Shown here: positions 39,345-47,971 of the stretch, piece after piece | Numbering within the stretch: the stretch's first letter is position 1 | How the letters are laid out: each line of letters begins with the position of its first letter | DNA from: Methylotenera oryzisoli | Lineage (GTDB): Bacteria > Pseudomonadota > Gammaproteobacteria > Burkholderiales > Methylophilaceae | NCBI GenBank assembly: GCA_945907735.1 | Contig: CAMDTL010000002.1 | Span: 1-64,000 of the forward strand | Direction of reading: 5' to 3' | Length of the DNA stretch: 64,000 nucleotides | The notes under the pieces: generated by a model | Told to the model about the DNA's origin: nothing | Seen by the model: only the letters and a program-made list of their open reading frames with translations | The model's database searches: none | Position numbers and translations under genes: made by a program

Positions 39345-39480
39345 TACAAAACTGTAGCGAGCGCATTTTAGGCAAGGCGCACGGAGCGCAAAAACACCGG
39401 AATGTAGTAGTCTTACATGAGGATTTTGAGCGCCGCGTAACGCAGCATTAAATGTGCGCAGTAAGTTTTCGAGTGATACG
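39345..39480 (+). repeat. Long imperfect inverted repeat in the infC-rpmI gap
   Basis: The 198-bp gap between infC and rpmI is largely an imperfect palindrome: outer arms GCGCATTTTA and TTAAATGTGCGC, inner arms GGAGCGCAAAAACACC and GGATTTTGAGCGCC, and centre ATGTA...TACAT. This looks like an interspersed REP/BIME-type element. As RNA it would form a large hairpin between infC and rpmI, in the place where E. coli carries the L20-binding leader. Confidence 0.65.
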
Positions 39481-39529
39481 GCGAAATGGCATGCCTAGGC
39501 ACTCTTAATTAACCTCCAAGGAGAAAAAA

Positions 39530-39727
39530 ATGCCAAAAATGAAAACAAAGAGCAGCGCTAAAAAGCGTTTTAAGTTCTTAGGGAATGGCAAGGTGAAGCG
39601 TACGCATTCACATTTGCGTCACATTCTTACCAAAAAAACCACCAAGCAAAAACGTAAATTGCGCGGTACATCGATCATCTCACCAACTGACGTCAAACGC
39701 GTTCGCGCTATGATGCCAACCCGCTAA
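39530..39727 (+). CDS. rpmI: 50S ribosomal protein L35
   Basis: A 65-residue basic protein with the L35 pattern [15 protein letters not shown]...[17 protein letters not shown] strong ribosome site AAGGAG lies 7 bases before the ATG. It is 10 bp from rplT, and L20-mediated feedback in this operon is known in E. coli. Confidence 0.97.
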   Translation: MPKMKTKSSAKKRFKFLGNGKVKRTHSHLRHILTKKTTKQKRKLRGTSIISPTDVKRVRAMMPTR

Positions 39728-39737
39728 GGAGACCGAT

Positions 39738-40097
39738 ATGCCTAGAGTAAAACGTGGTGTCATTGCTCGTGCGAGACACAAAAAAGTATTAAATGCCGCT
39801 AAAGGTTACCGCGGTCGTCGTAAAAACGTTTATCGCGTTGCCAAACAGGCGGTAATGAAGGCTGGTCAATACCAGTACCGTGACCGTCGTCAGAAAAAAC
39901 GTCAATTCCGTACCTTGTGGATTGCGCGGATTAACGCTGGCGCACGTGAGTGTGGTTTAACCTATAGCCGCTTCATGAATGGCTTGAAGAAATCAGCTGT
40001 GGATGTAGATCGCAAAGTATTAGCGGATCTGGCTGTATTTGATAAAGCGGCCTTTGTTAAGTTTGTAGAAATTGCAAAGACAGGTTTAGCTGCTTAA
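39738..40097 (+). CDS. rplT: 50S ribosomal protein L20
   Basis: A 119-residue assembly-initiating ribosomal protein with the typical [20 protein letters not shown] start and the [14 protein letters not shown]-like segment. A Rho-independent terminator follows after about 25 bp, separating the ribosomal genes from pheS. Confidence 0.98.
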   Translation: MPRVKRGVIARARHKKVLNAAKGYRGRRKNVYRVAKQAVMKAGQYQYRDRRQKKRQFRTLWIARINAGARECGLTYSRFMNGLKKSAVDVDRKVLADLAVFDKAAFVKFVEIAKTGLAA

Positions 40098-40120
40098 GTG
40101 CGCTTGAATTAGAAGCAATT

Positions 40121-40147
40121 AAAAAAGAGGCTGCGGCCTCTTTTTTT
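40121..40147 (+). terminator. Rho-independent terminator after rplT
   Basis: The stem GAGGC-TGCG-GCCTC (40127-40140) is flanked by six A before and seven T after, so the A/T flanks extend the pairing and the hairpin can work in both directions. It separates rplT from pheS. Confidence 0.92.
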
Positions 40148-40220
40148 ACGACATAAACAAATATTTATTCATAATCAAGTAGTTAAATGCCAACAAATCC
40201 ATTACTTTAAGTTAAAATAA

Positions 40221-41210
<990 letters not shown>

Positions 41211-41220
41211 TTAAAATCCT

Positions 41221-43587
41221 ATGCAATTTTCAGAAAACTGGCTACGACAATTCGTTAATCCAAGTCTTGATGCGCAAGCTTTAAGTCACGCTTTGACCAT
41301 GGCGGGGCTTGAGGTGGAAGATTTGCAAGCTGCGGGCGCAGTGTTTGACCGCGTGGTCATCGGCGAGATTGTCGAAGCGAATAAACACCCAGATGCTGAC
41401 CGTTTGCAAGTGTGCAAAGTGAATGTGGGCAAAGCAATACTGCAAATTGTGTGCGGCGCAAGCAACGCTAGAGTTGGCTTGAAAGCTCCGTGCGCCTTGG
41501 TCGGAGCGGCTTTACCAGGGATTGAGATTAAGCAAGCTAAAGTGCGCGGTGTCGAGTCCTTCGGCATGATGTGTTCGGCCAAAGAATTGGGCTTGGCGGC
41601 TGAGGCGACTGGCTTGCTGGAACTTCCTCTAGACGCGCCTGCTGGCCAAGATATTCGCGAATTTTTAAGTTTGAATGACAATTTACTCACGCTCAAACTG
41701 ACGCCAAATCGTGCGGATTGTCTGAGCATCTTGGGCATTGCGCGCGATGTGGCGGCGATTACGGGCGCGCCTTTAAACAGCACTGCTGTACCCAGCGTGA
41801 ATATTGGCTCACTGGCCAGTGTCTTAGTAAATGTGCATACACCAGAAGCTTGCCCAGCCTATTTTGGTCGTGTGATTGAAGGCGTGAATGCCAAAGCTCA
41901 AACGCCCGCTTGGATGTTGCGTAACTTGGAACGCAGCGGCACGCGCAGCATTAGCGCTATTGTGGATATTAGCAATTACGTGCTGCTAGAGCTTGGACAA
42001 CCCATGCATGCCTTTGATTTAAATAAGATTAATGGTGGTATGCAAGTGCGTTTTGCGCAAGCTAACGAAAAAATTAAGTTGCTGAACGACACGGAAGTAC
42101 AATTGGCAAATGATGATTTGGTGATTGCCGATAACAGCGGCGCGATTGCGCTGGCGGGCGTGATGGGCGGCGAACCGACTTCGGTGACGGATGCTACCAC
42201 CTCAATATTCTTAGAAAGTGCGTTTTTTACGCCCGCTGCCATTGCTGGAAAAGCGCGTCGACTGGGCTTAAGCACCGATTCATCTTATCGGTTTGAACGT
42301 GGCGTAGATTTTGGTAACACTAAAAACGCACTGGAGCGCGCAACGGCGTTGATACTCGACATTTGCGGTGGTCAAGCGGGCGAAATGACGGAAGTTGTGG
42401 GCCAATTGCCTGTGCGTCCAACTGTTAATTTACGTTATGCGCGCTTGCTTTCGGTATTGGGCATAGAAATTCCACAAAACACAGTGGGTGTTTTACTGAA
42501 ACAATTGGGGTTTGAATTTACTGAAATTGCAGCAGGCTTTGCAGTAAAAGCGCCAACTTACCGCTTCGATATTGCATGCGAGGAAGATTTAATCGAGGAA
42601 ATCGCGCGTTTGCATGGTTACGATAAGATTCCAGCCATTAAACTGATTGCTAATTTATCAATATTAGATGCTCCAGAATCCGCATGGAATCAGGCTTGCA
42701 TGGCAGACGTTTTAAAAAATTCAGGCTATCAGGAAGTAGTCACTTACAGCTTTGTGGATGAAAGCTGGGAACGCGATTTGATGGGCAACGCACATCCAAT
42801 CAAGCTAAAAAATCCTATTGCCAGTAATTTAAGTGTGATGCGGGGCGGTTTATGGGGCGGGCTTTTGGATGCGCTGACTTATAATTTGAACCGCAAACAA
42901 GAACGCGCCATGTTATTTGAAATCGGTGCCAGTTATTTTGCAGATAAGAACAATTATAAAGAAGGCTTTTACAACGAGCAAGCACAAGTGGCGGGCTTAT
43001 GCTACGGTGATTTTCAGCCAGAACAGTGGGGCGAAAAAGTGCGCGACGTAGATTTTTACGACGTAAAAGCGACGGTGGATGTGTTGACAAAAAATCAAGC
43101 AGAGTATCGCCAGGAGTCTCATCCCGCATTGCATCCAGGCCAGTCTGCGCGCGTTTATTTGCAGGATAAACCAATCGGCTGGCTGGGTAAATTGCACCCA
43201 AAATGGCAGCAGCAATATAGTCTGCCAAAAAATGCGGTATTGTTTGAATTGCAAGTTGCAAGTTTATTGCAAACCAAAGTAACCAAATATCAAGAAGTGT
43301 CTAAATTTTTGCCGGTGCGGCGCGATATTGCCATTGTAGTAGATGTCGATTTGCCTGTTCAGGCGATTGTCAATGCCGTCAATTCTGCTAAGATTCCTTT
43401 GCTGAAACAAATACAACTCTTCGATATATATCAAGGCAAAGGTATCGCGGATAACAAAAAAAGCCTTGCATTTCTTGTACTTATGCAAGATACTCATAAG
43501 AGTATGTTGGATATTGAAGCAGAGACTGCAATGGTCGAACTGCTAAAATTATTAGAAAAAAAATTCGGCGCAGCGTTACGCAGTTAA
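41221..43587 (+). CDS. pheT: Phenylalanyl-tRNA synthetase beta subunit
   Basis: A 788-residue subunit with a tRNA-binding EMAP-like domain (about 40-150: VVIGEIVEANKHPDADRLQVCKVN), the B3/B4 editing domain, B5 domain and a C-terminal ferredoxin-fold anticodon-binding domain (KFLPVRRDIAIVVD). It follows pheS by 10 bp and precedes ihfA by 38 bp. Confidence 0.97.
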   Translation: MQFSENWLRQFVNPSLDAQALSHALTMAGLEVEDLQAAGAVFDRVVIGEIVEANKHPDADRLQVCKVNVGKAILQIVCGASNARVGLKAPCALVGAALPGIEIKQAKVRGVESFGMMCSAKELGLAAEATGLLELPLDAPAGQDIREFLSLNDNLLTLKLTPNRADCLSILGIARDVAAITGAPLNSTAVPSVNIGSLASVLVNVHTPEACPAYFGRVIEGVNAKAQTPAWMLRNLERSGTRSISAIVDISNYVLLELGQPMHAFDLNKINGGMQVRFAQANEKIKLLNDTEVQLANDDLVIADNSGAIALAGVMGGEPTSVTDATTSIFLESAFFTPAAIAGKARRLGLSTDSSYRFERGVDFGNTKNALERATALILDICGGQAGEMTEVVGQLPVRPTVNLRYARLLSVLGIEIPQNTVGVLLKQLGFEFTEIAAGFAVKAPTYRFDIACEEDLIEEIARLHGYDKIPAIKLIANLSILDAPESAWNQACMADVLKNSGYQEVVTYSFVDESWERDLMGNAHPIKLKNPIASNLSVMRGGLWGGLLDALTYNLNRKQERAMLFEIGASYFADKNNYKEGFYNEQAQVAGLCYGDFQPEQWGEKVRDVDFYDVKATVDVLTKNQAEYRQESHPALHPGQSARVYLQDKPIGWLGKLHPKWQQQYSLPKNAVLFELQVASLLQTKVTKYQEVSKFLPVRRDIAIVVDVDLPVQAIVNAVNSAKIPLLKQIQLFDIYQGKGIADNKKSLAFLVLMQDTHKSMLDIEAETAMVELLKLLEKKFGAALRS

Positions 43588-43625
43588 TATAATTTAGAAT
43601 AAGTATAAAAGCTCAGGGGATATGC

Positions 43626-43919
43626 ATGACACTAACAAAGGCTGATTTTGCTGATTTATTATTTGAGCAAGTGGGCTTGAATAAACGTGAAGCAAAAGAT
43701 ATGGTAGAAGCGTTTTTTGAGGAAGTGCGCAGCGCCTTGGAAACAGGCGATAGCGTGAAACTCTCGGGTTTTGGCAATTTTGAATTACGCAAAAAATCTG
43801 AGCGACCAGGCCGTAACCCCAAAACAGGCGAAGAAATACCAATTACAGCGCGTCGCGTGGTCACTTTTCACGCCAGTCAAAAATTAAAAAGCAAAGTGGA
43901 AGAGCATTACGCTCAATAG
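43626..43919 (+). CDS. ihfA: Integration host factor alpha subunit
   Basis: A 97-residue DNA-bending protein. The DNA-binding arm motif [24 protein letters not shown] contains the intercalating proline region (GRNPKTGE). It follows pheT as in most proteobacteria and is 10 bp from the MerR-like gene. Confidence 0.96.
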   Translation: MTLTKADFADLLFEQVGLNKREAKDMVEAFFEEVRSALETGDSVKLSGFGNFELRKKSERPGRNPKTGEEIPITARRVVTFHASQKLKSKVEEHYAQ

Positions 43920-43929
43920 GCATTAATTG

Positions 43930-44334
43930 ATGCTAGATCCAAATGCAAAAATGCAATTGCCGCCCATCCCCGCCAAGCGCTACTTTACCATTGGCGAGGT
44001 CAGCGAGCTGTGCGGCGTAAAGCCGCATGTATTGCGCTATTGGGAGCAAGAGTTTACCCAGCTTAAGCCAGTAAAACGTCGCGGCAATCGCCGTTATTAT
44101 CAGCATCACGAAGTGTTATTGATACGCAAAATTCGCGAACTACTTTATGAGCAAGGCTTTACCATTAGTGGTGCGCGTAACCGTTTGGACGGCGCGGCAG
44201 ATAGGGCTGAAACAGCCACTATGGCGCAAGCAAGTGCGCAAACTTCGCAGCTGGCAACAGAATCAGCTAGTGTTTTTGATTTCTTTAGGTTTAAACAACA
44301 AGTGCGCGAAGTGATACAACTACTACGCGCTTAA
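43930..44334 (+). CDS. MerR-family transcriptional regulator
   Basis: A 134-residue protein with an N-terminal MerR winged helix (KRYFTIGEVSELCGVKPHVLRYWEQEF...KRRGNRRYYQHHEVLLIRKIRELLYEQGFTI region, about residues 17-85), a linker of Ala/Gln/Thr and a short amphipathic end. No metal-binding cysteines follow, so the effector is unknown. ATG at 43930 is used; a TTG lies one codon earlier. This gene follows ihfA in many beta- and gammaproteobacteria. Confidence 0.88.
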   Translation: MLDPNAKMQLPPIPAKRYFTIGEVSELCGVKPHVLRYWEQEFTQLKPVKRRGNRRYYQHHEVLLIRKIRELLYEQGFTISGARNRLDGAADRAETATMAQASAQTSQLATESASVFDFFRFKQQVREVIQLLRA

Positions 44335-44360
44335 GCTTTTCAAGCTGTTTTATTTTTACT

Positions 44361-44390
44361 GCGCCAGGCTTTTGCTTGGCGCTTTTCATT
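44361..44390 (+). terminator. Rho-independent terminator after the MerR gene
   Basis: The 8-bp stem GCGCCAGG/CTTGGCGC (one G-T pair, loop CTTTTG) is followed by TTTTCATTTAT. It ends the pheST-ihfA-merR transcript just before tRNA-Pro; a TATAAT box for the tRNA lies at 44391-44396. Confidence 0.85.
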
Positions 44391-44429
44391 TATAATACGC
44401 ATTCGTTGCTCATTAGCAGTAGCGCGGTT

Positions 44430-44506
44430 CGGGGCATAGCGCAGCCTGGTAGCGTACATGCCTGGGGGGCATGGGGTCGCAAGTTCGAATCTTGCTGTCC
44501 CGACCA
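44430..44506 (+). tRNA. tRNA-Pro(GGG)
   Basis: A complete 77-nt tRNA with encoded CCA. The anticodon stem CATGC/GCATG encloses CTGGGGG, giving anticodon GGG; the T arm is CAAGTTCGAATCTTG; the acceptor CGGGGCA pairs with TGTCCCG. A TATAAT box stands 34 bases upstream. Its 3' half, terminator and flank are repeated 5.6 kb away, which marks it as an integration site. Confidence 0.95.
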
Positions 44507-44608
44507 ATTTAATCAATGGCTTACAGTTTAATTTCTGTGAGCCGTTTTTATTTTATACGGGCTATGGGTACACTCATGGGTACACCGTAAAATTGCTAGC
44601 CAACAAAA
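44462..44608 (+). repeat. 147-bp direct repeat, copy 1 (tRNA-Pro 3' half plus flank; att-like)
   Basis: From the anticodon arm of tRNA-Pro through its terminator to CCAACAAAA this segment recurs at 50094-50240 without gaps and with 9 differences (about 94% identity). It includes a terminator (stem GGCTTACAG/CTGTGAGCC at 44518-44543 plus T tract) and two short tandem sites GGGTACAC spaced 11 bp apart (44576-44585 region). Tandem sites of this kind are typical of tyrosine-integrase arm sites next to tRNA genes. The layout is that of a relic attachment site. Confidence 0.85.
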
Positions 44609-44641
44609 AAGCCTAATTATCTTTGTCTTACTCAACCAAAA

Positions 44642-44691
44642 TTTATGAAAAATAACCGAAATTAGTTGATAACTAGTTTCGGCTTCATAAA
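44642..44691 (-). repeat. Two-tier inverted repeat, possible leftward terminator
   Basis: Inner stem CCGAAATTAGTT/AACTAGTTTCGG (12 bp with one G-T pair, loop GAT; 44656-44682) is enclosed by outer arms TTTATGAA/TTCATAAA (44642-44649, 44684-44691). On the minus strand it is followed by TTATTTTT, so it could terminate leftward transcription, although no leftward gene is seen to its right before ppk. The next 140 bp toward ppk contain a short coding-like stretch (LLRWLRLQHVRDRAIWLDGG) without a start codon. Confidence 0.6.
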
Positions 44692-44835
44692 TTGCTGGCA
44701 AAAGTACGCAATTTGTTGCGCTGGTTACGGCTCCAGCATGTGCGTGACCGCGCCATTTGGCTTGATGGTGGCTGGCTTGGCAATACAGCAATTACTGCGC
44801 AAATAGTGTGCAAATAAATTATATTTCTCATAAAA

Positions 44836-44864
44836 CCGTCATAATAAAGTCACAAACATGTCAT
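44836..44864 (+). promoter_or_regulatory. Pho box upstream of ppk
   Basis: Three half-sites CCGTCAT (44836-44842), AAGTCAC (44847-44853) and ATGTCAT (44858-44864) are spaced at exactly 11 bases, the same geometry as the box before phoB. A -10-like TAAGAT (44864-44869) adjoins the last half-site and ends 7 bases before the ppk ATG, so PhoB activation of a nearly leaderless ppk mRNA is predicted. Confidence 0.82.
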
Positions 44865-44876
44865 AAGATATTGTCT

Positions 44877-46910
44877 ATGACAACCCTCAAACTAGAACTT
44901 TTAGACCGTGATTTAAGCATTCTCAATTTTAATTCGCGCGTACTTTCGCTCGCCCAGCGCCAAGATTATCCACTGCTAGAACGTTTGAAGTTTTTGTGTA
45001 TTGTGGCTTCCAATTTAGATGAGTTTTTTGAAGTACGCATGAATGCGCAGCTAGAAGCGATGCGCGCTGGCATCAAAAAAGGCGCAGTGACGGAGTGGAG
45101 TTTTAATGAAGTTTCGGCACAAGCGTATGCCTTGGTTGCTCGTCAATACGATATTTTTGATGATGAGTTGATGCCCGCTTTAAAAGCGGCTGGCGTTGAT
45201 ATTGTTGGCAGAAGTCATCGTAGTAACAATCAAAAAAACTGGGTCAAAAAATATTTTCAGGCGAATGTAAAACCGCTACTGTTGCCTATTGCCTTGGATA
45301 TGGCACATCCATTTCCGCAAGTGGCTAGCAAGGCTTTGCATTTTATTGTAGAGCTGGCAGCGGTTGAAAAAAGCGTTCAACCTACAATCATTATTATTCG
45401 CGTGCCGCGTGCGCTACCAAGAGTTCTCCAGCTCCCAAAAAATGGGCATCCCAGCCAAGAGTTTGTCACACTCACCAGTATTATTGGCGCGCATTTGCCA
45501 GATTTGTTTGGCTCTAGAAAAATACTGAGCTTTTCGCAATTTAGGGTCACTCGCCACTCTGATTTGGATTTAGACGAAGATAGTATGGATGATTTGCCCA
45601 GCGCATTGCGCCAAGAGCTAGCGCAGAGGCCGTTTGCAGAGGCAGTGCGGCTTGAGGTTTCTCAGGGTTGTGCAGAGCGATTATCTGCATTTTTATTGGC
45701 AGAATTTAAGTTGCCGCCCGCTGCAATGTATCAAGTGCAGGGGCCAGTTAATTTGGGGCGTTTAATTCAATTGCTTAGTTTGACGAAGGGTGAGAACTTA
45801 AAATTTACGCCTTATAGCCCTGCTTGGCCCAAGCAACTAAATAAACAAGAATCGATTTTTGCTCGCTTAAAGCAAGGCGATGTAATGATACATCGCCCCT
45901 ATGAAAGTTTTGATGCGGTGATTCAGTTTTTGCATGAAGCGGTTTACGACCCTAAAGTGTTGGCGATTCACCAAACCATTTATCGCACTGGCAGCGATAT
46001 ACGCATACTGAATTTGTTGCAAGAGGCGGTAAAACGCGGCAAAGAGGTGGTAGTGGTGGTGGAAATTAAAGCGCGCTTTGATGAGGAAACCAATATCAAC
46101 TGGGCAGAAAAATTAGAAGCGATAGGCGCGCAGGTTATGTATGGCATGATAGGGCTAAAAACGCATGCCAAAATGCTATTGGTATTGCGGCAAGAAGGAA
46201 ACCGCATTAAGCGTTACGCACATGTTTCCACAGGCAATTACAATGCCAATACGGCAAAGCTATATACGGATATTTGCATGCTCACCAGCGATTTAACTTT
46301 GACACGTGAGATTGGGTATATTTTTAGGCATCTTACCAGCCAAATTGCATTGCCTACTATCCGTAAATTATTGGTGGCGCCATTTAATTTACAGCGCGCA
46401 ATGTTGCGGCAAATTTCGTTAGTAAAAGCTGCAAGTTTGGCGGGTAAAAAAGCTAAGATTATTGCAAAAATGAACTCGCTAACAGACGAAGTGCTGGTGA
46501 AAGCCTTAATTGGTGCGGCTCAGCAAGGTGTTGAAATTGATTTAATTATACGCGGCGCTTGTATTTTGCCAGTGGATGCACCTGCTGTAGAAGGTAGAAT
46601 TCGCGTTAGGTCAATCGTGGGACGCTTTTTGGAGCATTCTCGCATATTTTATTTTGAAGCGGGTGAAGCTAAGCGCATGTGGCTTTCCAGCGCAGATTGG
46701 ATGAGCCGTAATATGATACGACGTATTGAAATTGCCTGGCCGATTTTAGATGCACAAATGCAAACACGCATTTTTCAAGAATGTATCGAGCCTTATTTGA
46801 AAGACACCGAAGATGCTTGGGCGCTAACAGTGGCTGATTATATGCAGGTGAGCAGTAACAAAACCAATACACACAGCGCGCAAAAGCTATTGATAGCTCG
46901 TTACTCTTAA
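44877..46910 (+). CDS. ppk: Polyphosphate kinase 1
   Basis: PPK1 makes inorganic polyphosphate from ATP at the membrane. The 677-residue protein shows the N domain (DRDLSILNFNSRVL), head domain and the two C domains with the autophosphorylated histidine region (LKTHAKMLLVL) and the second histidine in YAHVSTGNYN. The ATG at 44877 fits the family N-terminus; upstream in-frame sequence covers the Pho box. There is no Shine-Dalgarno. It is followed by a sixA-like gene after 6 bp. Confidence 0.95.
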   Translation: MTTLKLELLDRDLSILNFNSRVLSLAQRQDYPLLERLKFLCIVASNLDEFFEVRMNAQLEAMRAGIKKGAVTEWSFNEVSAQAYALVARQYDIFDDELMPALKAAGVDIVGRSHRSNNQKNWVKKYFQANVKPLLLPIALDMAHPFPQVASKALHFIVELAAVEKSVQPTIIIIRVPRALPRVLQLPKNGHPSQEFVTLTSIIGAHLPDLFGSRKILSFSQFRVTRHSDLDLDEDSMDDLPSALRQELAQRPFAEAVRLEVSQGCAERLSAFLLAEFKLPPAAMYQVQGPVNLGRLIQLLSLTKGENLKFTPYSPAWPKQLNKQESIFARLKQGDVMIHRPYESFDAVIQFLHEAVYDPKVLAIHQTIYRTGSDIRILNLLQEAVKRGKEVVVVVEIKARFDEETNINWAEKLEAIGAQVMYGMIGLKTHAKMLLVLRQEGNRIKRYAHVSTGNYNANTAKLYTDICMLTSDLTLTREIGYIFRHLTSQIALPTIRKLLVAPFNLQRAMLRQISLVKAASLAGKKAKIIAKMNSLTDEVLVKALIGAAQQGVEIDLIIRGACILPVDAPAVEGRIRVRSIVGRFLEHSRIFYFEAGEAKRMWLSSADWMSRNMIRRIEIAWPILDAQMQTRIFQECIEPYLKDTEDAWALTVADYMQVSSNKTNTHSAQKLLIARYS

Positions 46911-46916
46911 ATATGC

Positions 46917-47435
46917 ATGCGCCTTACATTTAAACAAATCATTTTATGGCGACATGCTGATGCAGCACCTGCTGATATTGAGCAGGGCGAAACTGATATG
47001 CGGCGTAATTTAACTACCAAAGGGCTTAGCCAAGCTAAAAAAATGGCAGCTTGGCTCCATCTGCAATTATCAGAACCTTCAATATTGGTGAGCAGTCCAG
47101 CGTTGCGCACCATACAAACAGCCGAGACGCTAAAGCAAAAAATTACTGAAGCACATGCGCTAAGACCAGACGCAAATTTGCAAGAAGTGCTAAAGTTTTT
47201 GTCTGACTTGGAAACTAAAAATAAAGACCAAATTAAACTTGGAAATAGTTTAATTATAGTGGGTCACCAGCCTTGGTTGGGGCAGTTGGTGATGCATCTA
47301 ACAGGGGTTTCTGGCGCGGAAGTTAGCATTAAAAAAGGCGCAATATGGTGGTTGCGCCCTTCGTTAAACACGTCACACAAATATAAAGTTTTTACTGTGC
47401 AAACGCCCAGCTTGCTAAAAGAGCCTACTTACTAA
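46917..47435 (+). CDS. sixA: SixA-type phosphohistidine phosphatase
   Basis: A 172-residue histidine-phosphatase-superfamily protein. The catalytic motif is reduced to LWRHADA (Arg12-His13), as in SixA, with the second histidine in VGHQPWLGQ. SixA removes phosphate from phosphohistidine of phosphorelay or PTS-Ntr proteins. It follows ppk by 6 bp, so it should be cotranscribed under PhoB control. A link to the phosphohistidine intermediate of Ppk is conceivable but untested. Confidence 0.85.
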   Translation: MRLTFKQIILWRHADAAPADIEQGETDMRRNLTTKGLSQAKKMAAWLHLQLSEPSILVSSPALRTIQTAETLKQKITEAHALRPDANLQEVLKFLSDLETKNKDQIKLGNSLIIVGHQPWLGQLVMHLTGVSGAEVSIKKGAIWWLRPSLNTSHKYKVFTVQTPSLLKEPTY

Positions 47436-47443
47436 AAAATAAC

Positions 47444-47872
47444 TTAAGCTTTTTTGTTTGGCCGGCCAGTTTTAATCACAGGGATTTTTGCCAGCGTTAT
47501 TTTAAGTGTGTCGTCACTCATCGCGACCAGCAGTTTAATGCCAGCGCGTAGCAATTCACTTTTCTTTGCAGGCTGTCCCATAGAGGTTAAACGGGCTTTC
47601 ATCAAAGCAATCTGCGCGTACTCATCTTTAGACATGGTAAAGCTGTCGCGCACCATTTTAACTTTTTCTGGTTTGGTTTTTTTAACTACTTTTTTAGCAG
47701 GGATTTTCGCCTTAGGTTTGATAGCCAGTTTTGCTGCTGACTTAGTCGCCACAGACTTAGCTAGCGCTGGTTTGGCCGCAGATTCAATCTGCATCGTTGC
47801 AACAGGCTTAACGGTTGGCTTAGCCACACCAGATTCAGGTGTTGCAGTCTTTTTGGCGGGGTTTTTTGACAT
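47444..47872 (-). CDS. Histone H1-like protein with ribbon-helix-helix-like C-terminus
   Basis: A 142-residue very basic protein. Residues 1-72 are low-complexity Lys/Ala/Pro (AAKPALAK, KIPAKKVVKKTKPEK), like bacterial H1 homologues and AlgP. Residues 73-142 (VRDSFTMSKDEYAQIALMK...KKSELLRAGIKLLVAMSDD) have a strand followed by two helices, as in ribbon-helix-helix DNA-binding domains, then a basic end GRPNKKA. AGGAG precedes the ATG, and a 27-bp palindrome lies directly upstream. It sits between sixA (convergent) and ppx (same strand). A DNA- or polyphosphate-binding role is inferred. Confidence 0.75.
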   Translation of the reverse strand: MSKNPAKKTATPESGVAKPTVKPVATMQIESAAKPALAKSVATKSAAKLAIKPKAKIPAKKVVKKTKPEKVKMVRDSFTMSKDEYAQIALMKARLTSMGQPAKKSELLRAGIKLLVAMSDDTLKITLAKIPVIKTGRPNKKA

Positions 47873-47886
47873 GACATTCTCCTAAT

Positions 47887-47913
47887 AAACGATATAAACA
47901 GTTTATATCGTTT
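47887..47913 (-). promoter_or_regulatory. Perfect 27-bp palindrome upstream of the H1-like gene
   Basis: AACGATATAAAC (47888-47899), a central A and GTTTATATCGTT (47901-47912), extended by one more A-T pair, form perfect 13-bp arms. It lies 14 bp upstream of the ATG, next to the AGGAG site. It could be an operator for the ribbon-helix-helix domain of the gene's own product, or an RNA hairpin hiding the ribosome site. Confidence 0.7.
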
Positions 47914-47971
47914 TTAAAAACTGTCAACAGCCATATTTCTGTAATAAATATAGCTAAATTAGTGCATTAAA

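Noticed and set aside
44528-44791. 87-codon minus-strand open frame between tRNA-Pro and ppk
   Set aside because: It overlaps the att-like repeat, the tRNA terminator and the inverted repeat, and its peptide has no domain-like features.
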